Origin: an uncultured Alphaproteobacteria bacterium
Lineage (GTDB): Bacteria > Pseudomonadota > Alphaproteobacteria > Rhodobacterales > Rhodobacteraceae
Reading direction: 5' to 3'
Assembly: GCA_902611605.1 (NCBI GenBank)
Contig: CACMAH010000001.1
Location: 1 to 64,000 of the forward strand
DNA: 64,000 nt
In this document: one piece after another, positions 9,245-18,438 of the stretch
How the letters are laid out: the number at the start of each line of letters is the position of its first letter
Position numbering within the stretch: the first letter of the stretch is position 1
Notes under the pieces: model-generated
What the model saw: the letters and a program-made list of their open reading frames with translations, nothing else
What the model was told of the DNA's origin: nothing
Database searches by the model: none
Made by a program: the position numbers and the translations under genes

Positions 9245-10234
9245 ATGATCAAATGGGGAATACTTTCTACTGCTAAAATTGCAACTGAACAAATAATACC
9301 TGCAATACTAGAATCAAAAAATTCTATCATTTATGGAATTGCTAGTAGAGATTTAAAAAAAGCAAAAAAATTAGTAAAACAGTTTGATATAAAGGAAGCT
9401 TTTTCTTCTTATAAGGATATATTAAATTGCAAAAAAATTGATGCTATATATATACCACTACCAACATCACAACATATTGAATGGTCAATTTTTAGTTTAA
9501 GAGCACAAAAGCACGTGTTATGCGAAAAGCCAATTGCTTTAAATGTGAAAGAAATAGATAAACTAGATTTAGAAATAAAGAAATCCAACAGAATATTCTC
9601 TGAAGCCTTTATGGTTTATTATCATCCTCAGTGGAAAAAAGTAAAAAAATTAATTTCAGATGGTGAAATTGGAGATTTAAAACATGTACAAGGATGTTTT
9701 ACATATTTTAATATAGATCCAAAAAATATGAGAAATATACCGGAACTAGGCGGTGGAGTTTTACCTGATATCGGCGTTTACCCATTAGTAACAACCAGAA
9801 TGGTGACTGATCAAGAACCAATAAGTATAAGATCAAAAATTGAATATGACAAAAAATTTAAGACGGATATATACGCTAGTGTTGAAGTAAATTTTAAACA
9901 TTTTGATCTAAGCTTTTATGTTAGTACACAAATGTCTTTAAACCAAAAAATGGTATTTCACGGGAATAAAGGAAAAATTGAAGTACATTCACCATTTAAT
10001 GCAAGATTATATGGTGACGCAATAGTCTCACTAAGTAGATCTGATAATAATGAAAAAGTTTATTTTCGTTTTGGAGAAACAAATCAGTATAGATTACAAA
10101 TAGAGGCCTTTGCCCAAGCAATCAAAAAAAATGATTCTAGTGATTTGTTCTCAATTACAAATTCACGGAATAATCAAAAAATAATTGATAAAATTTTTCA
10201 ATCACACAAAATAAAAAAAACAGTTAAAATTTAA
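9245..10234 (+). CDS. Gfo/Idh/MocA family oxidoreductase
   Basis: 329 residues. The N-terminal Rossmann fold begins KWGILSTAKIA and shows the family lysine in HVLCEKPIALN. The C-terminal alpha/beta domain contains GGGVLPDIGVYPL, where the HxxD-type catalytic motif of many members is found. Family members oxidise or reduce sugars, inositols, dihydrodiols or biliverdin with NAD(P). The closest-looking group is the trans-1,2-dihydrobenzene-1,2-diol/D-xylose dehydrogenase type, but substrate cannot be read from sequence. An AAAAGG ribosome site precedes the ATG. It is the last plus-strand gene of the run that begins at the window start. Confidence 0.85.
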   Translation: MIKWGILSTAKIATEQIIPAILESKNSIIYGIASRDLKKAKKLVKQFDIKEAFSSYKDILNCKKIDAIYIPLPTSQHIEWSIFSLRAQKHVLCEKPIALNVKEIDKLDLEIKKSNRIFSEAFMVYYHPQWKKVKKLISDGEIGDLKHVQGCFTYFNIDPKNMRNIPELGGGVLPDIGVYPLVTTRMVTDQEPISIRSKIEYDKKFKTDIYASVEVNFKHFDLSFYVSTQMSLNQKMVFHGNKGKIEVHSPFNARLYGDAIVSLSRSDNNEKVYFRFGETNQYRLQIEAFAQAIKKNDSSDLFSITNSRNNQKIIDKIFQSHKIKKTVKI

Positions 10235-10263
10235 ATGTTTGTTGGTTGAGGTTAAAAAAAATT

Positions 10264-11217
10264 TCACTCACTAGAATTTGAAAAAATAAACCCCAGAAAG
10301 TTTAACAAAATTTGTGCTGCCAGAATTGCTGTGCTGTCAGTGGGATCGTAATCAGGGGCTACCTCAACTATATCTATACCAATTATAGAGTTCTGAACTG
10401 TTATACTTTGAAGCAGTTCTAAAACTTCATAATATAAAAAACCACCATGACTTGGAGTGCCTGTGCCTGGAGCAATTGATGGACAAAAAGCGTCTATATC
10501 TATTGTAACATAGAGTCTTTTTCCTTTTGGAATTCTCTTAGCAATATTTTTCATTCCAATTTTTCTTGCTTGTCTTACTGAAATGATATCACTACCCATT
10601 TCCCTTGCTTTTTCATAACCTTCTTTTGCAGTCGAAGAAACATTTCTTATTCCAACCTGGGTTAAACCTGAAACATAGTCTTTTTCTGCAGCTCTTCTCA
10701 TTGGATTCCCATGACCATATCTGACACCATGTCTTTCATCTACAAAATCAAGATGTGCATCTATTTGCAAAATATGAAAGGAACTTTCATCTTTATATGC
10801 TTCAATACAAGGTATATTTATAGAATGGTCACCACCAATAACTACTGGTAAACTTTTTGCATTTAGAGCAGCTTTAACAGCTTTACAAATATTATGATGG
10901 CTTTTTTCTGTATCAGTATGAACAATGTCAGCATCGCCAAGATCTACTATTTTGACAGATTTATCCAAATAAGTTTTTTCATCTTCATGATCATAAGCAC
11001 CTGCGTGTCCAAATGAAAATAATGTTGATGCTTCTCTTACGGCACGAGGTCCAAATCTTGCACCTGGCCTAAACTGAGTACCAAAGTCAAAAGGTGCACC
11101 TATAATAGAAACATCCGCTCTAAAATTATCCCAATTCTTTATATACTCTCTTTTTGCAAATGTAGAAATCCCAACAAAAGGTAAATCTAATCTTCCGTTA
11201 TCATAATTATTAGAAAT
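10264..11217 (-). CDS. ureohydrolase (agmatinase/guanidinobutyrase family) with apparent ATT start
   Basis: Dimanganese arginase-fold enzyme. Ligands are visible as IGGDHS (His131), DAHLD (Asp153, His155, Asp157) and TIDIDAF (Asp240, Asp242), followed by APGTGTPSHGG. An obvious start is missing: the frame stays open from 11247 with no ATG, GTG or TTG before a TTG at 10968, which would delete about 83 conserved residues including GAPFDFGTQFRPGARFGPR. An AGAGG ribosome site at 11225-11229 lies exactly seven bases before an in-frame ATT (11215-11217). Starting there gives 317 residues, the same length as the second ureohydrolase in this window and the same numbering for His131/Asp153/His155/Asp157. 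The DP aspartate after the DID motif is Cys245. Substrate is probably a guanidino acid or agmatine. Confidence 0.8.
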   Translation of the reverse strand: MSNNYDNGRLDLPFVGISTFAKREYIKNWDNFRADVSIIGAPFDFGTQFRPGARFGPRAVREASTLFSFGHAGAYDHEDEKTYLDKSVKIVDLGDADIVHTDTEKSHHNICKAVKAALNAKSLPVVIGGDHSINIPCIEAYKDESSFHILQIDAHLDFVDERHGVRYGHGNPMRRAAEKDYVSGLTQVGIRNVSSTAKEGYEKAREMGSDIISVRQARKIGMKNIAKRIPKGKRLYVTIDIDAFCPSIAPGTGTPSHGGFLYYEVLELLQSITVQNSIIGIDIVEVAPDYDPTDSTAILAAQILLNFLGFIFSNSSE

Positions 11218-11316
11218 TGTAGTACCTCTTTTATTAAAATTTTCGTTTTAAGATTTTTTCAATTATGTATATTTAATATAAATTAAAAACTTAATCTACT
11301 CATCATTACAAAATCA

Positions 11317-12183
11317 ATGTTAAATAATTTTACAAAAAATTCTATTATTACGGATATTGGAAAAATTATTTATTACAAAAGGGGTGATGGTCCGCCTGTA
11401 TTGTTGCTACATGGCTATCCACAATTTAGTTTAATGTGGGAGGAATCTGCGCTCCTCTTATCGCAAAAATATACAACTATTATCCCTGATTTAAGAGGAT
11501 ATGGTGAATCTGCAAAACCAAAAGGATTACCTGACCACTCCAATTATTCTAAACGAGCAATGGCAAATGATCTTATACAAATCATGGATAGTTTAAAATA
11601 TCAAACATTCTCTGTGGTGGGTCATGATAGAGGTGGAAGAGTAGCTCACAGATTATGCAGAGATTTTCCCAATAGAACAGATAAAATGGTAGTACTTGAC
11701 ATTTGTCCAACTTTAGACATGTATAAAGCCACAAATAGCGAATTTGCTTTTGGTTATTTCCATTGGTTTTTTTTAATACAAAAATATCCGTTACCAGAAA
11801 AATTAATAGCTAATAATGCATCTATATGGTTGGATGACTGTTTTAATAGATGGTCGGGCGGTTTCAACTTTAGAAAAAAAAAGGAGGTATATTTGGAAAA
11901 GTTTAATAACCCTGAAACTATTCACTCAACATGTGAAGATTATAGAGCAAGTTTTAGTATCGATTTAGTGCATGATAAAGAAGATGCTGAAAAAAAATTA
12001 AATATTCCTATTCTAGTCTTATGGGGAAAACATGGCTTGATAAACAAGTGCTTTAATCCCATTGAAATTTGGCAAAAATATTCAGAGAAAGTTGTTATTG
12101 GAGAATCTCTAAATTGTTATCATTTCATACCAGAAGAGATCCCAAAAATTTTAGACAAAAAACTTAAGCATTTTTTGAAATAG
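11317..12183 (+). CDS. haloacetate (fluoroacetate) dehalogenase-like alpha/beta hydrolase
   Basis: 288 residues, alpha/beta-hydrolase fold. The nucleophile elbow is GHDRGGR with Asp104 as nucleophile, not serine. Arg105 and Arg108 match the carboxylate-binding arginines of fluoroacetate dehalogenase. Asp128 (LDICPT) and His269 (YHFIPEE) complete the triad, and His149-Trp150 (FHWFF) plus Tyr209 (EDYRAS) match the halide pocket. Spacing between Asp104, Asp128 and His149 equals the reference (Asp110, Asp134, His155). The reaction would be hydrolytic defluorination or dechlorination of a haloacetate. An epoxide hydrolase also uses Asp, but the Arg pair and His-Trp favour dehalogenase. The gene stands alone, with neighbours on the opposite strand. 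Confidence 0.75.
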   Translation: MLNNFTKNSIITDIGKIIYYKRGDGPPVLLLHGYPQFSLMWEESALLLSQKYTTIIPDLRGYGESAKPKGLPDHSNYSKRAMANDLIQIMDSLKYQTFSVVGHDRGGRVAHRLCRDFPNRTDKMVVLDICPTLDMYKATNSEFAFGYFHWFFLIQKYPLPEKLIANNASIWLDDCFNRWSGGFNFRKKKEVYLEKFNNPETIHSTCEDYRASFSIDLVHDKEDAEKKLNIPILVLWGKHGLINKCFNPIEIWQKYSEKVVIGESLNCYHFIPEEIPKILDKKLKHFLK

Positions 12184-12187
12184 AATT

Positions 12188-13822
12188 TTAATTTGGACCT
12201 CTTAGATTTCTTCTCAAGATTTTTCCAGTACTAGTAGTTGGGAGTTTTTTTACAATTTCTACTTCTCTAGGATATTCATGAGCAGATAAATTCTTTCTTA
12301 CAAAAGATTGTAATTCTAATCTTAAAACTTTACTGTCTATAAATCCTTTGTTTAAAACTATAAAAGCTTTTACGATTTGTGTTCTTAATGAGTCTTTTTT
12401 ACCAATTACGGCAGCCATACTAACTGAAGGATGCCTCATTAAACAATCTTCAATTGGTCCTGGTCCAATTCTATATCCTCCAGATGTAATTACATCATCA
12501 TCTCTTGCTACAAATCTAATCCAATTATCTTTTTCAATGACCCCCTTATCACCTGTAATCATCCAGTCATTAATATATTTTTCATTAGTTGCATTAGTGT
12601 TATTCCAATATCTTAAAAACATTTGTGGAGAACCTTTTTTTATTGCGATTGTACCTAGTTGACCCTTTTTACATTTTGTTCCATTTTGATCTATTACACT
12701 CACAATATTCCCTGGTACTGGTGGTCCTACAATCCCAGGTCTAGGTTTCATTATTTTAGAACATGATGAAAGCACTAAATTGCATTCGGTTTGACCATAA
12801 AATTCATTTATATTTACTCCTAATACTTTATTACCCCAATCCAAAAGTTCTGTACCTAATGGTTCACCACCACTAGCTACTGATTTTAAAAATAATTTTT
12901 TTGATGTTGTCTTTGGTATTGCAGTTCTTAACATTTTTAAGGCAGTAGGAGGTAAAAAAGAACCTGTTACTTTAAATTCTGACATTAATTGAATAGCTTT
13001 TAATGCATCAAATTTTTCAAACCTGTAAGCTAAAACAGGCACTCCATGATGTAATGATGAAAATAAAATATTTAATAAACCACCAATCCAAGCCCAATCT
13101 GCTGGTGTCCATAATAGATTATATATTTTATTTTTATAGGTTGAAAATAGATCAAGATAAAATTCAAATGCTGGTAAGTGACCAAGTAAAACACGATGGG
13201 CATGTAAAACGCCTTTTGGTGGACCCGTAGTACCAGACGTATAAAGAAGCAGAGCAGGATCCTCTGAGTTTGTCTTTTCTATAATAAATTCACTAGATAC
13301 ATTAATTTCTGAAAAATTTATTGTGATACTTTTTAATTTTTTAATATTACCTTCAATAGTAAAAATAATTAATTCCTTCTGAAGATCGTTTCCCATACTT
13401 CTGATTTTTTTTGCACCTGACTCATCTGTTATAATGGTTTTTATTTTTGCATCAGAAATGCGATATTCTAAAGCATCTGGACCAAAGAGTAAAAAAAGGG
13501 GAACAGATATAGCACCAATTTTGAAAACTGAGATATGCGAGACTAAGCATTGTAGCGATTGAGGGAGTAATATTCCTACCCTATCAAATTTCTTAACTCC
13601 AAAACTTTTTAAATAATTTGCAACTTTATTTGAGAACAAATTTAATTCTTTAAAATTAGTTGTATTAATTTTTCCTGAGGGTAGCAAATCAATTATAGCA
13701 GGATTTTCTGGGGTGTTTATTGACCATTTTTCACAAATATCATAACCAATATTATAAATTTTTGGGATATCCCACTGAAATTTATCGTATAACTCTTTAT
13801 AAGTTAAATTTTGGTACTGCAT
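12188..13822 (-). CDS. AMP-forming acyl-CoA synthetase (medium-chain type)
   Basis: 544 residues, ANL superfamily. The phosphate loop is LLYTSGTTGPPKG. The segment WTPADWAWIGG is typical of acetyl-CoA/medium-chain synthetases related to AcsM/AcsA. NEFYGQTECN binds the adenine, the hinge is near DDDVITSGGYRIGP, and the C-terminal lysine loop is STGKILRR. It activates a carboxylic acid as an acyl-adenylate and then the CoA thioester. It lies upstream of isovaleryl-CoA dehydrogenase in the opposite sense of transcription order (the dehydrogenase gene precedes it), 23 bases apart, so the two probably share a transcript. Chain-length preference cannot be read. Confidence 0.88.
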   Translation of the reverse strand: MQYQNLTYKELYDKFQWDIPKIYNIGYDICEKWSINTPENPAIIDLLPSGKINTTNFKELNLFSNKVANYLKSFGVKKFDRVGILLPQSLQCLVSHISVFKIGAISVPLFLLFGPDALEYRISDAKIKTIITDESGAKKIRSMGNDLQKELIIFTIEGNIKKLKSITINFSEINVSSEFIIEKTNSEDPALLLYTSGTTGPPKGVLHAHRVLLGHLPAFEFYLDLFSTYKNKIYNLLWTPADWAWIGGLLNILFSSLHHGVPVLAYRFEKFDALKAIQLMSEFKVTGSFLPPTALKMLRTAIPKTTSKKLFLKSVASGGEPLGTELLDWGNKVLGVNINEFYGQTECNLVLSSCSKIMKPRPGIVGPPVPGNIVSVIDQNGTKCKKGQLGTIAIKKGSPQMFLRYWNNTNATNEKYINDWMITGDKGVIEKDNWIRFVARDDDVITSGGYRIGPGPIEDCLMRHPSVSMAAVIGKKDSLRTQIVKAFIVLNKGFIDSKVLRLELQSFVRKNLSAHEYPREVEIVKKLPTTSTGKILRRNLRGPN

Positions 13823-13845
13823 ATTTAAAATAAAAAATTCTTAAT

Positions 13846-15009
13846 TTATTTTGTTTCTTCAAAAATTTCACGACCAATCAAAATTCTTCTAATTTCAGAT
13901 GTACCTGCTCCAATCTCATAAAGCTTTGCATCCCTTAGAAGTCTTCCTACAGGATAATCATTTGTATAACCATTCCCACCAAGACACTGAATTGCATCTA
14001 ATGCAACCTGTGTAGCTTTTTCTGCAGAATAAAGAATACATCCTGCAGAATCTTTTCTTGTTATTTTTCCTTTATCACACGCTTCAGCGACACGATATAC
14101 ATAAGATTTACACGCATTATATGTTGTATACATGTCAGCTATTTTAGCTTGCATTAGCTGGAAACTACCAATGGCCTGTCCAAATTGTTTACGCTCATGA
14201 ACGTATGGAACAACTGTATCAAGAGCAGAAGCCATAATACCTAAGGGTCCAGCAGCTAAAACAACCCTCTCATAATCTAAACCTGACATTAGAACTTCAA
14301 CTCCTTTTCCTTCTTCCCCCAGAATATTTTCAAAAGGTACCTCACAATTTTCAAAAACTAATTCACAAGTATTAGAGCCTCTCATTCCTAATTTATCTAA
14401 TTTTTTACCAGTACTAAAACCCTGCATTTCCTTTTCTATAATAAAAGCAGTTATACCTCTTGAACCTAAATTTTGACTAGTTTTAGCATAGACAATTAAT
14501 GTTTCTGCATCTGGACCGTTAGTTATCCACATTTTATTTCCATTCAAAATAAACCGATCATTTCTTTTCTCTGCATTTAATTTCATTGAAACAACATCTG
14601 AGCCAGCACCAACCTCTGACATTGCTAAAGAACCCACTTTGTTCCCAGAAATTAAATCAGGTAAAAACTTCTCTTTTTGCAATTCATTACCACAACGGAA
14701 AATCTGATTAACACAAAGGTTAGAATGAGCGCCATATGACAAACCAACAGAAGCTGAGGCTCGACTTATTTCTTCTACAATTATACAGTGTGCTAAGTAT
14801 CCTAAACCAGCTCCCCCAAAATCCTCTGATACTGTAACCCCTAATAGACCTGCATTCCCCATTTTTTCCCAAAGTTGGTTAGGAAATTCATTTTCTTGGT
14901 CTATGGAATGTGCAATATCTTTTATTTCTTTTGTGGCAAACTGATTAGCCAGGTCTCTTAATGCAGCCAATTCTTTACTTAGCCCAAAATCGAGTGATCC
15001 CATAAACAT
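13846..15009 (-). CDS. ivd: isovaleryl-CoA dehydrogenase
   Basis: 387 residues. Acyl-CoA dehydrogenase with the features specific to isovaleryl-CoA dehydrogenase: [13 protein letters not shown], the catalytic glutamate moved to [15 protein letters not shown], and the C-terminal [12 protein letters not shown] in place of the usual YEGT(S)E base. FAD contacts MSEVGAGSD and KMWITNG are present. It catalyses the third step of leucine breakdown in the matrix/cytosol equivalent. The usual partners, methylcrotonyl-CoA carboxylase and HMG-CoA lyase genes, are not in this window. The upstream thiolase and downstream acyl-CoA synthetase make an acyl-CoA cluster. A related short-branched-chain dehydrogenase is the only serious alternative. 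Confidence 0.88.
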   Translation of the reverse strand: MFMGSLDFGLSKELAALRDLANQFATKEIKDIAHSIDQENEFPNQLWEKMGNAGLLGVTVSEDFGGAGLGYLAHCIIVEEISRASASVGLSYGAHSNLCVNQIFRCGNELQKEKFLPDLISGNKVGSLAMSEVGAGSDVVSMKLNAEKRNDRFILNGNKMWITNGPDAETLIVYAKTSQNLGSRGITAFIIEKEMQGFSTGKKLDKLGMRGSNTCELVFENCEVPFENILGEEGKGVEVLMSGLDYERVVLAAGPLGIMASALDTVVPYVHERKQFGQAIGSFQLMQAKIADMYTTYNACKSYVYRVAEACDKGKITRKDSAGCILYSAEKATQVALDAIQCLGGNGYTNDYPVGRLLRDAKLYEIGAGTSEIRRILIGREIFEETK

Positions 15010-15056
15010 AATGAATTTAACCTTTCATCAAATAACTTTAATATTTTTTAATAGTT

Positions 15057-16238
15057 TTAATCAACTTCAATAGCAATGGCGAGTGCTTCCCCACCACCTA
15101 TACATATTGCGGCAACTCCCTTTTTTAAATCTCTTTGCTTAAGAGCGTTGATTAATGAAACTAAAATCCTAGCTCCAGAAGCGCCTATTGGATGACCAAG
15201 GGAGCACGCACCACCATTCACATTTATTTTTTCACGAGATATTTTTAACTCTTTCATAAAAGCCATGGGTACTACTGCAAATGCTTCATTTACCTCCCAC
15301 AAATCAACTTCTTCAGTTGACCATTTGATCAATGATAACAACTTATGCGTTGCAGTTATTGGAGCTGTTGTAAACCAACCAGGCTCATGGGCATGTCCGG
15401 TATATCCTTTAATTCTAGCTTTTATTTTTAAATTTTTTTCTTCAGCATACTTTTGAGAACATATTACTAATGCTGCTGCACCATCTGAAATTGAAGAAGA
15501 ATTTGCAGCTGTGACTGTGCCGTCATTTAAAAATGCCGGTTTCAAGGTTGGGATTTTTGTAGGATTACTTCTTTTAGGTTGTTGATCTTCAGTAATTAAA
15601 ATTTCCTCTTTATTTTTTTTTGAAATTTTAACAGGTACAATCTCATTCTCAAAAAGACCCATTTTCTGTGCACTTAGGGCATTTTCCAGTGATTTAATCG
15701 CATATTCATCTTGTTGTATTCTTGTAAACTGATAATTTCTTGCGCAATCTTCAGCAAAAGAACCCATCAATCTACCTTCTTCATATGCATCCTCTAAACC
15801 ATCTAGAAACATATGATCATACATTTTGGCATGACCAATTCTTGCCCCTTCTCTATATTTTTTTGAAAGGTAAGGAGCATTTGTCATACTTTCCATACCA
15901 CCAGATACTAAAACATTATTTGTTTTTGCTTTAATTTGCTCTGAACCCATTATAACTGTCTTAAGTCCAGAACCACACATTTTATTTACTGTTACAGCTG
16001 GTATATACTTTGATAACCCCGCATTAAAACCTGCTTGTCTTGCTGGGGCTTGCCCTATCCCTGCTTGCAAAACACATCCCATAATTACTTCTTCAATATC
16101 ATCAAAATTCACACCTGATTCTAAAATTGCTTTTTTTATAGTCTCTCCTCCTAATTCAGGAGCAGAAATTTTAGATAAATCACCTTGAAAACTTCCTAGT
16201 GGAGTTCTTGCATACCCACTTATGACCACATCATTCAT
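15057..16238 (-). CDS. acetyl-CoA acetyltransferase (thiolase)
   Basis: 393 residues, standard for biosynthetic/degradative thiolase II. The nucleophilic cysteine is in VNKMCGSGLK, the conserved NEAFA is in DLWEVNEAFAVVPMAF, the histidine in GGACSLGHPIGASGARI, and the second cysteine in AICIGGGEALAIAIE. It interconverts two acetyl-CoA with acetoacetyl-CoA. Acetoacetate from carnitine cleavage or leucine breakdown would be a natural source after activation. It is the first gene of the minus-strand group thiolase, ivd, acyl-CoA synthetase. Confidence 0.9.
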   Translation of the reverse strand: MNDVVISGYARTPLGSFQGDLSKISAPELGGETIKKAILESGVNFDDIEEVIMGCVLQAGIGQAPARQAGFNAGLSKYIPAVTVNKMCGSGLKTVIMGSEQIKAKTNNVLVSGGMESMTNAPYLSKKYREGARIGHAKMYDHMFLDGLEDAYEEGRLMGSFAEDCARNYQFTRIQQDEYAIKSLENALSAQKMGLFENEIVPVKISKKNKEEILITEDQQPKRSNPTKIPTLKPAFLNDGTVTAANSSSISDGAAALVICSQKYAEEKNLKIKARIKGYTGHAHEPGWFTTAPITATHKLLSLIKWSTEEVDLWEVNEAFAVVPMAFMKELKISREKINVNGGACSLGHPIGASGARILVSLINALKQRDLKKGVAAICIGGGEALAIAIEVD

Positions 16239-16361
16239 AATATTGTTTTCCTTATAACTAGATTTAAATAGTTATTACTTAATGATTTTAAAATAAACCT
16301 TTACGAATTAAAAAAATACAAACAATAATTATAACAGTAATTAAACATATGGAAATATGAA

Positions 16362-17201
16362 ATGAAAAAATACAGTTGTTTTGATGTAATATTTGATAAT
16401 CAGCTTGCACACATTATTCTGAATAGACCAGAAAAAAGAAATTCGATGACAACTGGTTTTTGGAAAGAATTTCCTGAAATTGTATCAGATATAAATCAAG
16501 AAGGTATAATTAGAGTAATAATAATAAGTTCAACTGGACCACATTTTTGCTCTGGTCTAGATTTATCAATTTTCCAATCAGATCTTTTAGAAATAAATAA
16601 AGAAAAAGCAAATAAAGCAATACTTTTGAATAATTATATTGAAATTTTACAAAATGCCTTAAATATTTTACAGGAATGTCGAATACCTGTTATTTCAGCA
16701 ATTCAAGGTGCTTGTATTGGAGGTGGTCTAGACCTTGTTTGTGCAAGTGATATACGCCTAGGTACCAAGGATAGCTATTTTAGTATTTTGGAGACTAAAT
16801 TAGGCTTGGTAGCTGATATTGGAACATTCCCAAGACTAGTTAAATTAATTCCAGATGGATTAGTTCGTGAACTTGCATTTACAGGAAGAAATTTTAATTC
16901 CAATGAAGCAAAATTATCTGGTTTTTTGAATAATGTATACCCTGATCAAAAAAGTATGATAACTGCAGCATTTGAACTTGGCAAAGAAATATCTAATAAT
17001 TCACCTACAGTAGTTTTTGGTTGTAAAGAAGCAATTAAATTTTCAAGAGATCACACTACTGCGGAAGGTTTAGATTGGATAAAAATGTGGAATTCGGCAA
17101 TGTTCAACATGAAAGAAGTAGAAGAAAGCTTTAAAGCAAAAATTGAAAAACGTACTAGTAACTTTGACAATCTCCCAAAAAAAATAACTAAAATTAATTA
17201 A
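16362..17201 (+). CDS. delta(3,5)-delta(2,4)-dienoyl-CoA isomerase-like crotonase
   Basis: 279 residues, crotonase fold with HFCSGLDLS oxyanion segment and GACIGGGLDLVCASDIR. The first catalytic position is Asp124 rather than Glu, followed by Glu144 (ILETKLG) and Asp152 (LVADIGT). The Asp-Glu-Asp set and its 20- and 8-residue spacing equal those of mammalian ECH1 (Asp176, Glu196, Asp204), which shifts conjugated double bases of dienoyl-CoAs during odd-numbered unsaturated fatty acid oxidation. Start ATG; its stop lies eight bases from the convergent ligase gene across a shared AT-rich hairpin. A plain enoyl-CoA hydratase is unlikely because the hydratase glutamate pair is absent. Confidence 0.8.
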   Translation: MKKYSCFDVIFDNQLAHIILNRPEKRNSMTTGFWKEFPEIVSDINQEGIIRVIIISSTGPHFCSGLDLSIFQSDLLEINKEKANKAILLNNYIEILQNALNILQECRIPVISAIQGACIGGGLDLVCASDIRLGTKDSYFSILETKLGLVADIGTFPRLVKLIPDGLVRELAFTGRNFNSNEAKLSGFLNNVYPDQKSMITAAFELGKEISNNSPTVVFGCKEAIKFSRDHTTAEGLDWIKMWNSAMFNMKEVEESFKAKIEKRTSNFDNLPKKITKIN

Positions 17202-17212
17202 TTTTTAGTTAT
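17177..17212 (-). terminator. AT-rich bidirectional terminator between convergent genes
   Basis: Inverted repeat ATAACTAAAA (17184-17193) with TTTTAGTTAT (17203-17212) around a nine-base AT loop. On the minus strand it is followed by a run of eight T (17177-17184 complement), ending the Liv operon. On the plus strand only CTTTT follows. The stem has just two G-C pairs, so strength is uncertain. Confidence 0.5.
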
Positions 17213-18438
17213 CTTTTATCATCAATTATAATCCCATCTTTAGGTAACGTGTTCGGTTTTACTTTAATAATTTTGGCTCTAAGATTAATTATGTCTCTAA
17301 GGTTTGGTAAATAATCATAAGAATTATCCGACTCAACTTCAATTTTTATAGTTAATTCGTCCTGATTATTAACTAAACTTATTTCAGCTCTTACCTTCTT
17401 AATTTCTTTATGCCTAGAAATAAATTCCTTTATTTGCTCAGGTCTTAAAAACATACCTTTAACTTTTGCAGCTTGGTCAGCTCTACCTCTCCAACCTACA
17501 ATTCTTGTATTTGTACGCCCACATTTACTTTCACCTGGAGCAAAAGCTGACATATCTCCAGTTGCAAATCGAATAAGCGGATAATCTAAATTTAAATTAG
17601 TAACCAGTATTTCACCAATTTCACCAGGTCCTACATGTTCACCTGTTCCTGGAAATACAATTTCTACTATAACTCCTTCATCTACTATCAGTGGTTCATT
17701 TTCAATTGTTTCGGTAGCAATATTACCCAAATCGGCAGTAGCATAAGACTGCATACATTTTATACCACGTTCAGAATATGCCTTTCTTAGATCGGGAAAT
17801 AATGGGCCACCTCCAACACAAGCAATATTTATATTCGATAAATCAAGATTTAGCTCATCACCCTTTTCTAAAATCTTAAATAGAAAATCTGGTGTACCCG
17901 CATAGACGTTAGTCTTTAAAAAAGATGCAGCTTTTGCCTGTAATTCTGTTTGACCAGTTCCAGCAGGTATTACTTTAGTTCCAATTTTTAAAGCACCTTC
18001 TTCAAACATCATACCTGCTGGAGTAAGATGATAAGAAAAACAATTTTGTAAAACCATTCCTTTCCTTACTCCTGTTGCATACAAGAATGGCGCAAAACGA
18101 CCCCAATCTAGTCCTCTAGTACCTGGTTCATAAATGGGACCTGGTGATTGGAAAAAATGCGTAGTTTTCTGTTCTTCAGTCCTTTCAAAACCTCCAAATG
18201 GAGGAAACAATTTTTGTTTGTTTACAAGTTCAGATTTACGTAATACAGGTATTTTTTGTAAATCTTCTATACTTCTGACTTCATTTGGATCAATACTTTC
18301 TAAATGATCTTTAAAACCCAAAGTTTCTTCTTTCGCGGTTTTTAATAATTTAGGTAAGAAAGTATTTATATATGATAACCTTGAATCATGTGTGCGAACT
18401 TCTTCTTTATTAAAAAAATCGCTTTTTAATTCAGCCAA
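17209..18438 (-). CDS. phenylacetate-CoA ligase-like (PaaK family) adenylate-forming enzyme
   Basis: 409 residues. Short adenylate-forming enzyme of the PaaK type, with QSPGPIYEPG where the family's P-loop sits, CVGGGPLFP, QSYATADLG, IRFATGDMSA and the C-terminal hinge GWRGRADQAAKVKGMFLRP. Start is a TTG overlapping livF by 13 bases, with GGAG six bases before it. It is the last gene of the Liv-type importer operon and presumably turns an imported aromatic or other hydrophobic acid into its CoA ester. The true substrate is unknown. Paralogues of this type next to Liv transporters are common in Alphaproteobacteria. Confidence 0.8.
   Translation of the reverse strand: MAELKSDFFNKEEVRTHDSRLSYINTFLPKLLKTAKEETLGFKDHLESIDPNEVRSIEDLQKIPVLRKSELVNKQKLFPPFGGFERTEEQKTTHFFQSPGPIYEPGTRGLDWGRFAPFLYATGVRKGMVLQNCFSYHLTPAGMMFEEGALKIGTKVIPAGTGQTELQAKAASFLKTNVYAGTPDFLFKILEKGDELNLDLSNINIACVGGGPLFPDLRKAYSERGIKCMQSYATADLGNIATETIENEPLIVDEGVIVEIVFPGTGEHVGPGEIGEILVTNLNLDYPLIRFATGDMSAFAPGESKCGRTNTRIVGWRGRADQAAKVKGMFLRPEQIKEFISRHKEIKKVRAEISLVNNQDELTIKIEVESDNSYDYLPNLRDIINLRAKIIKVKPNTLPKDGIIIDDKR

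Noticed and set aside
10966-10968. TTG at 10968 as the start of the first ureohydrolase
   Set aside because: It would remove conserved N-terminal sequence and leave a 234-residue protein in a family of about 317.
11202-11204. ATG close to the expected start of the first ureohydrolase
   Set aside because: It is out of frame with the conserved sequence, and using it would need a frameshift for which nothing else argues.
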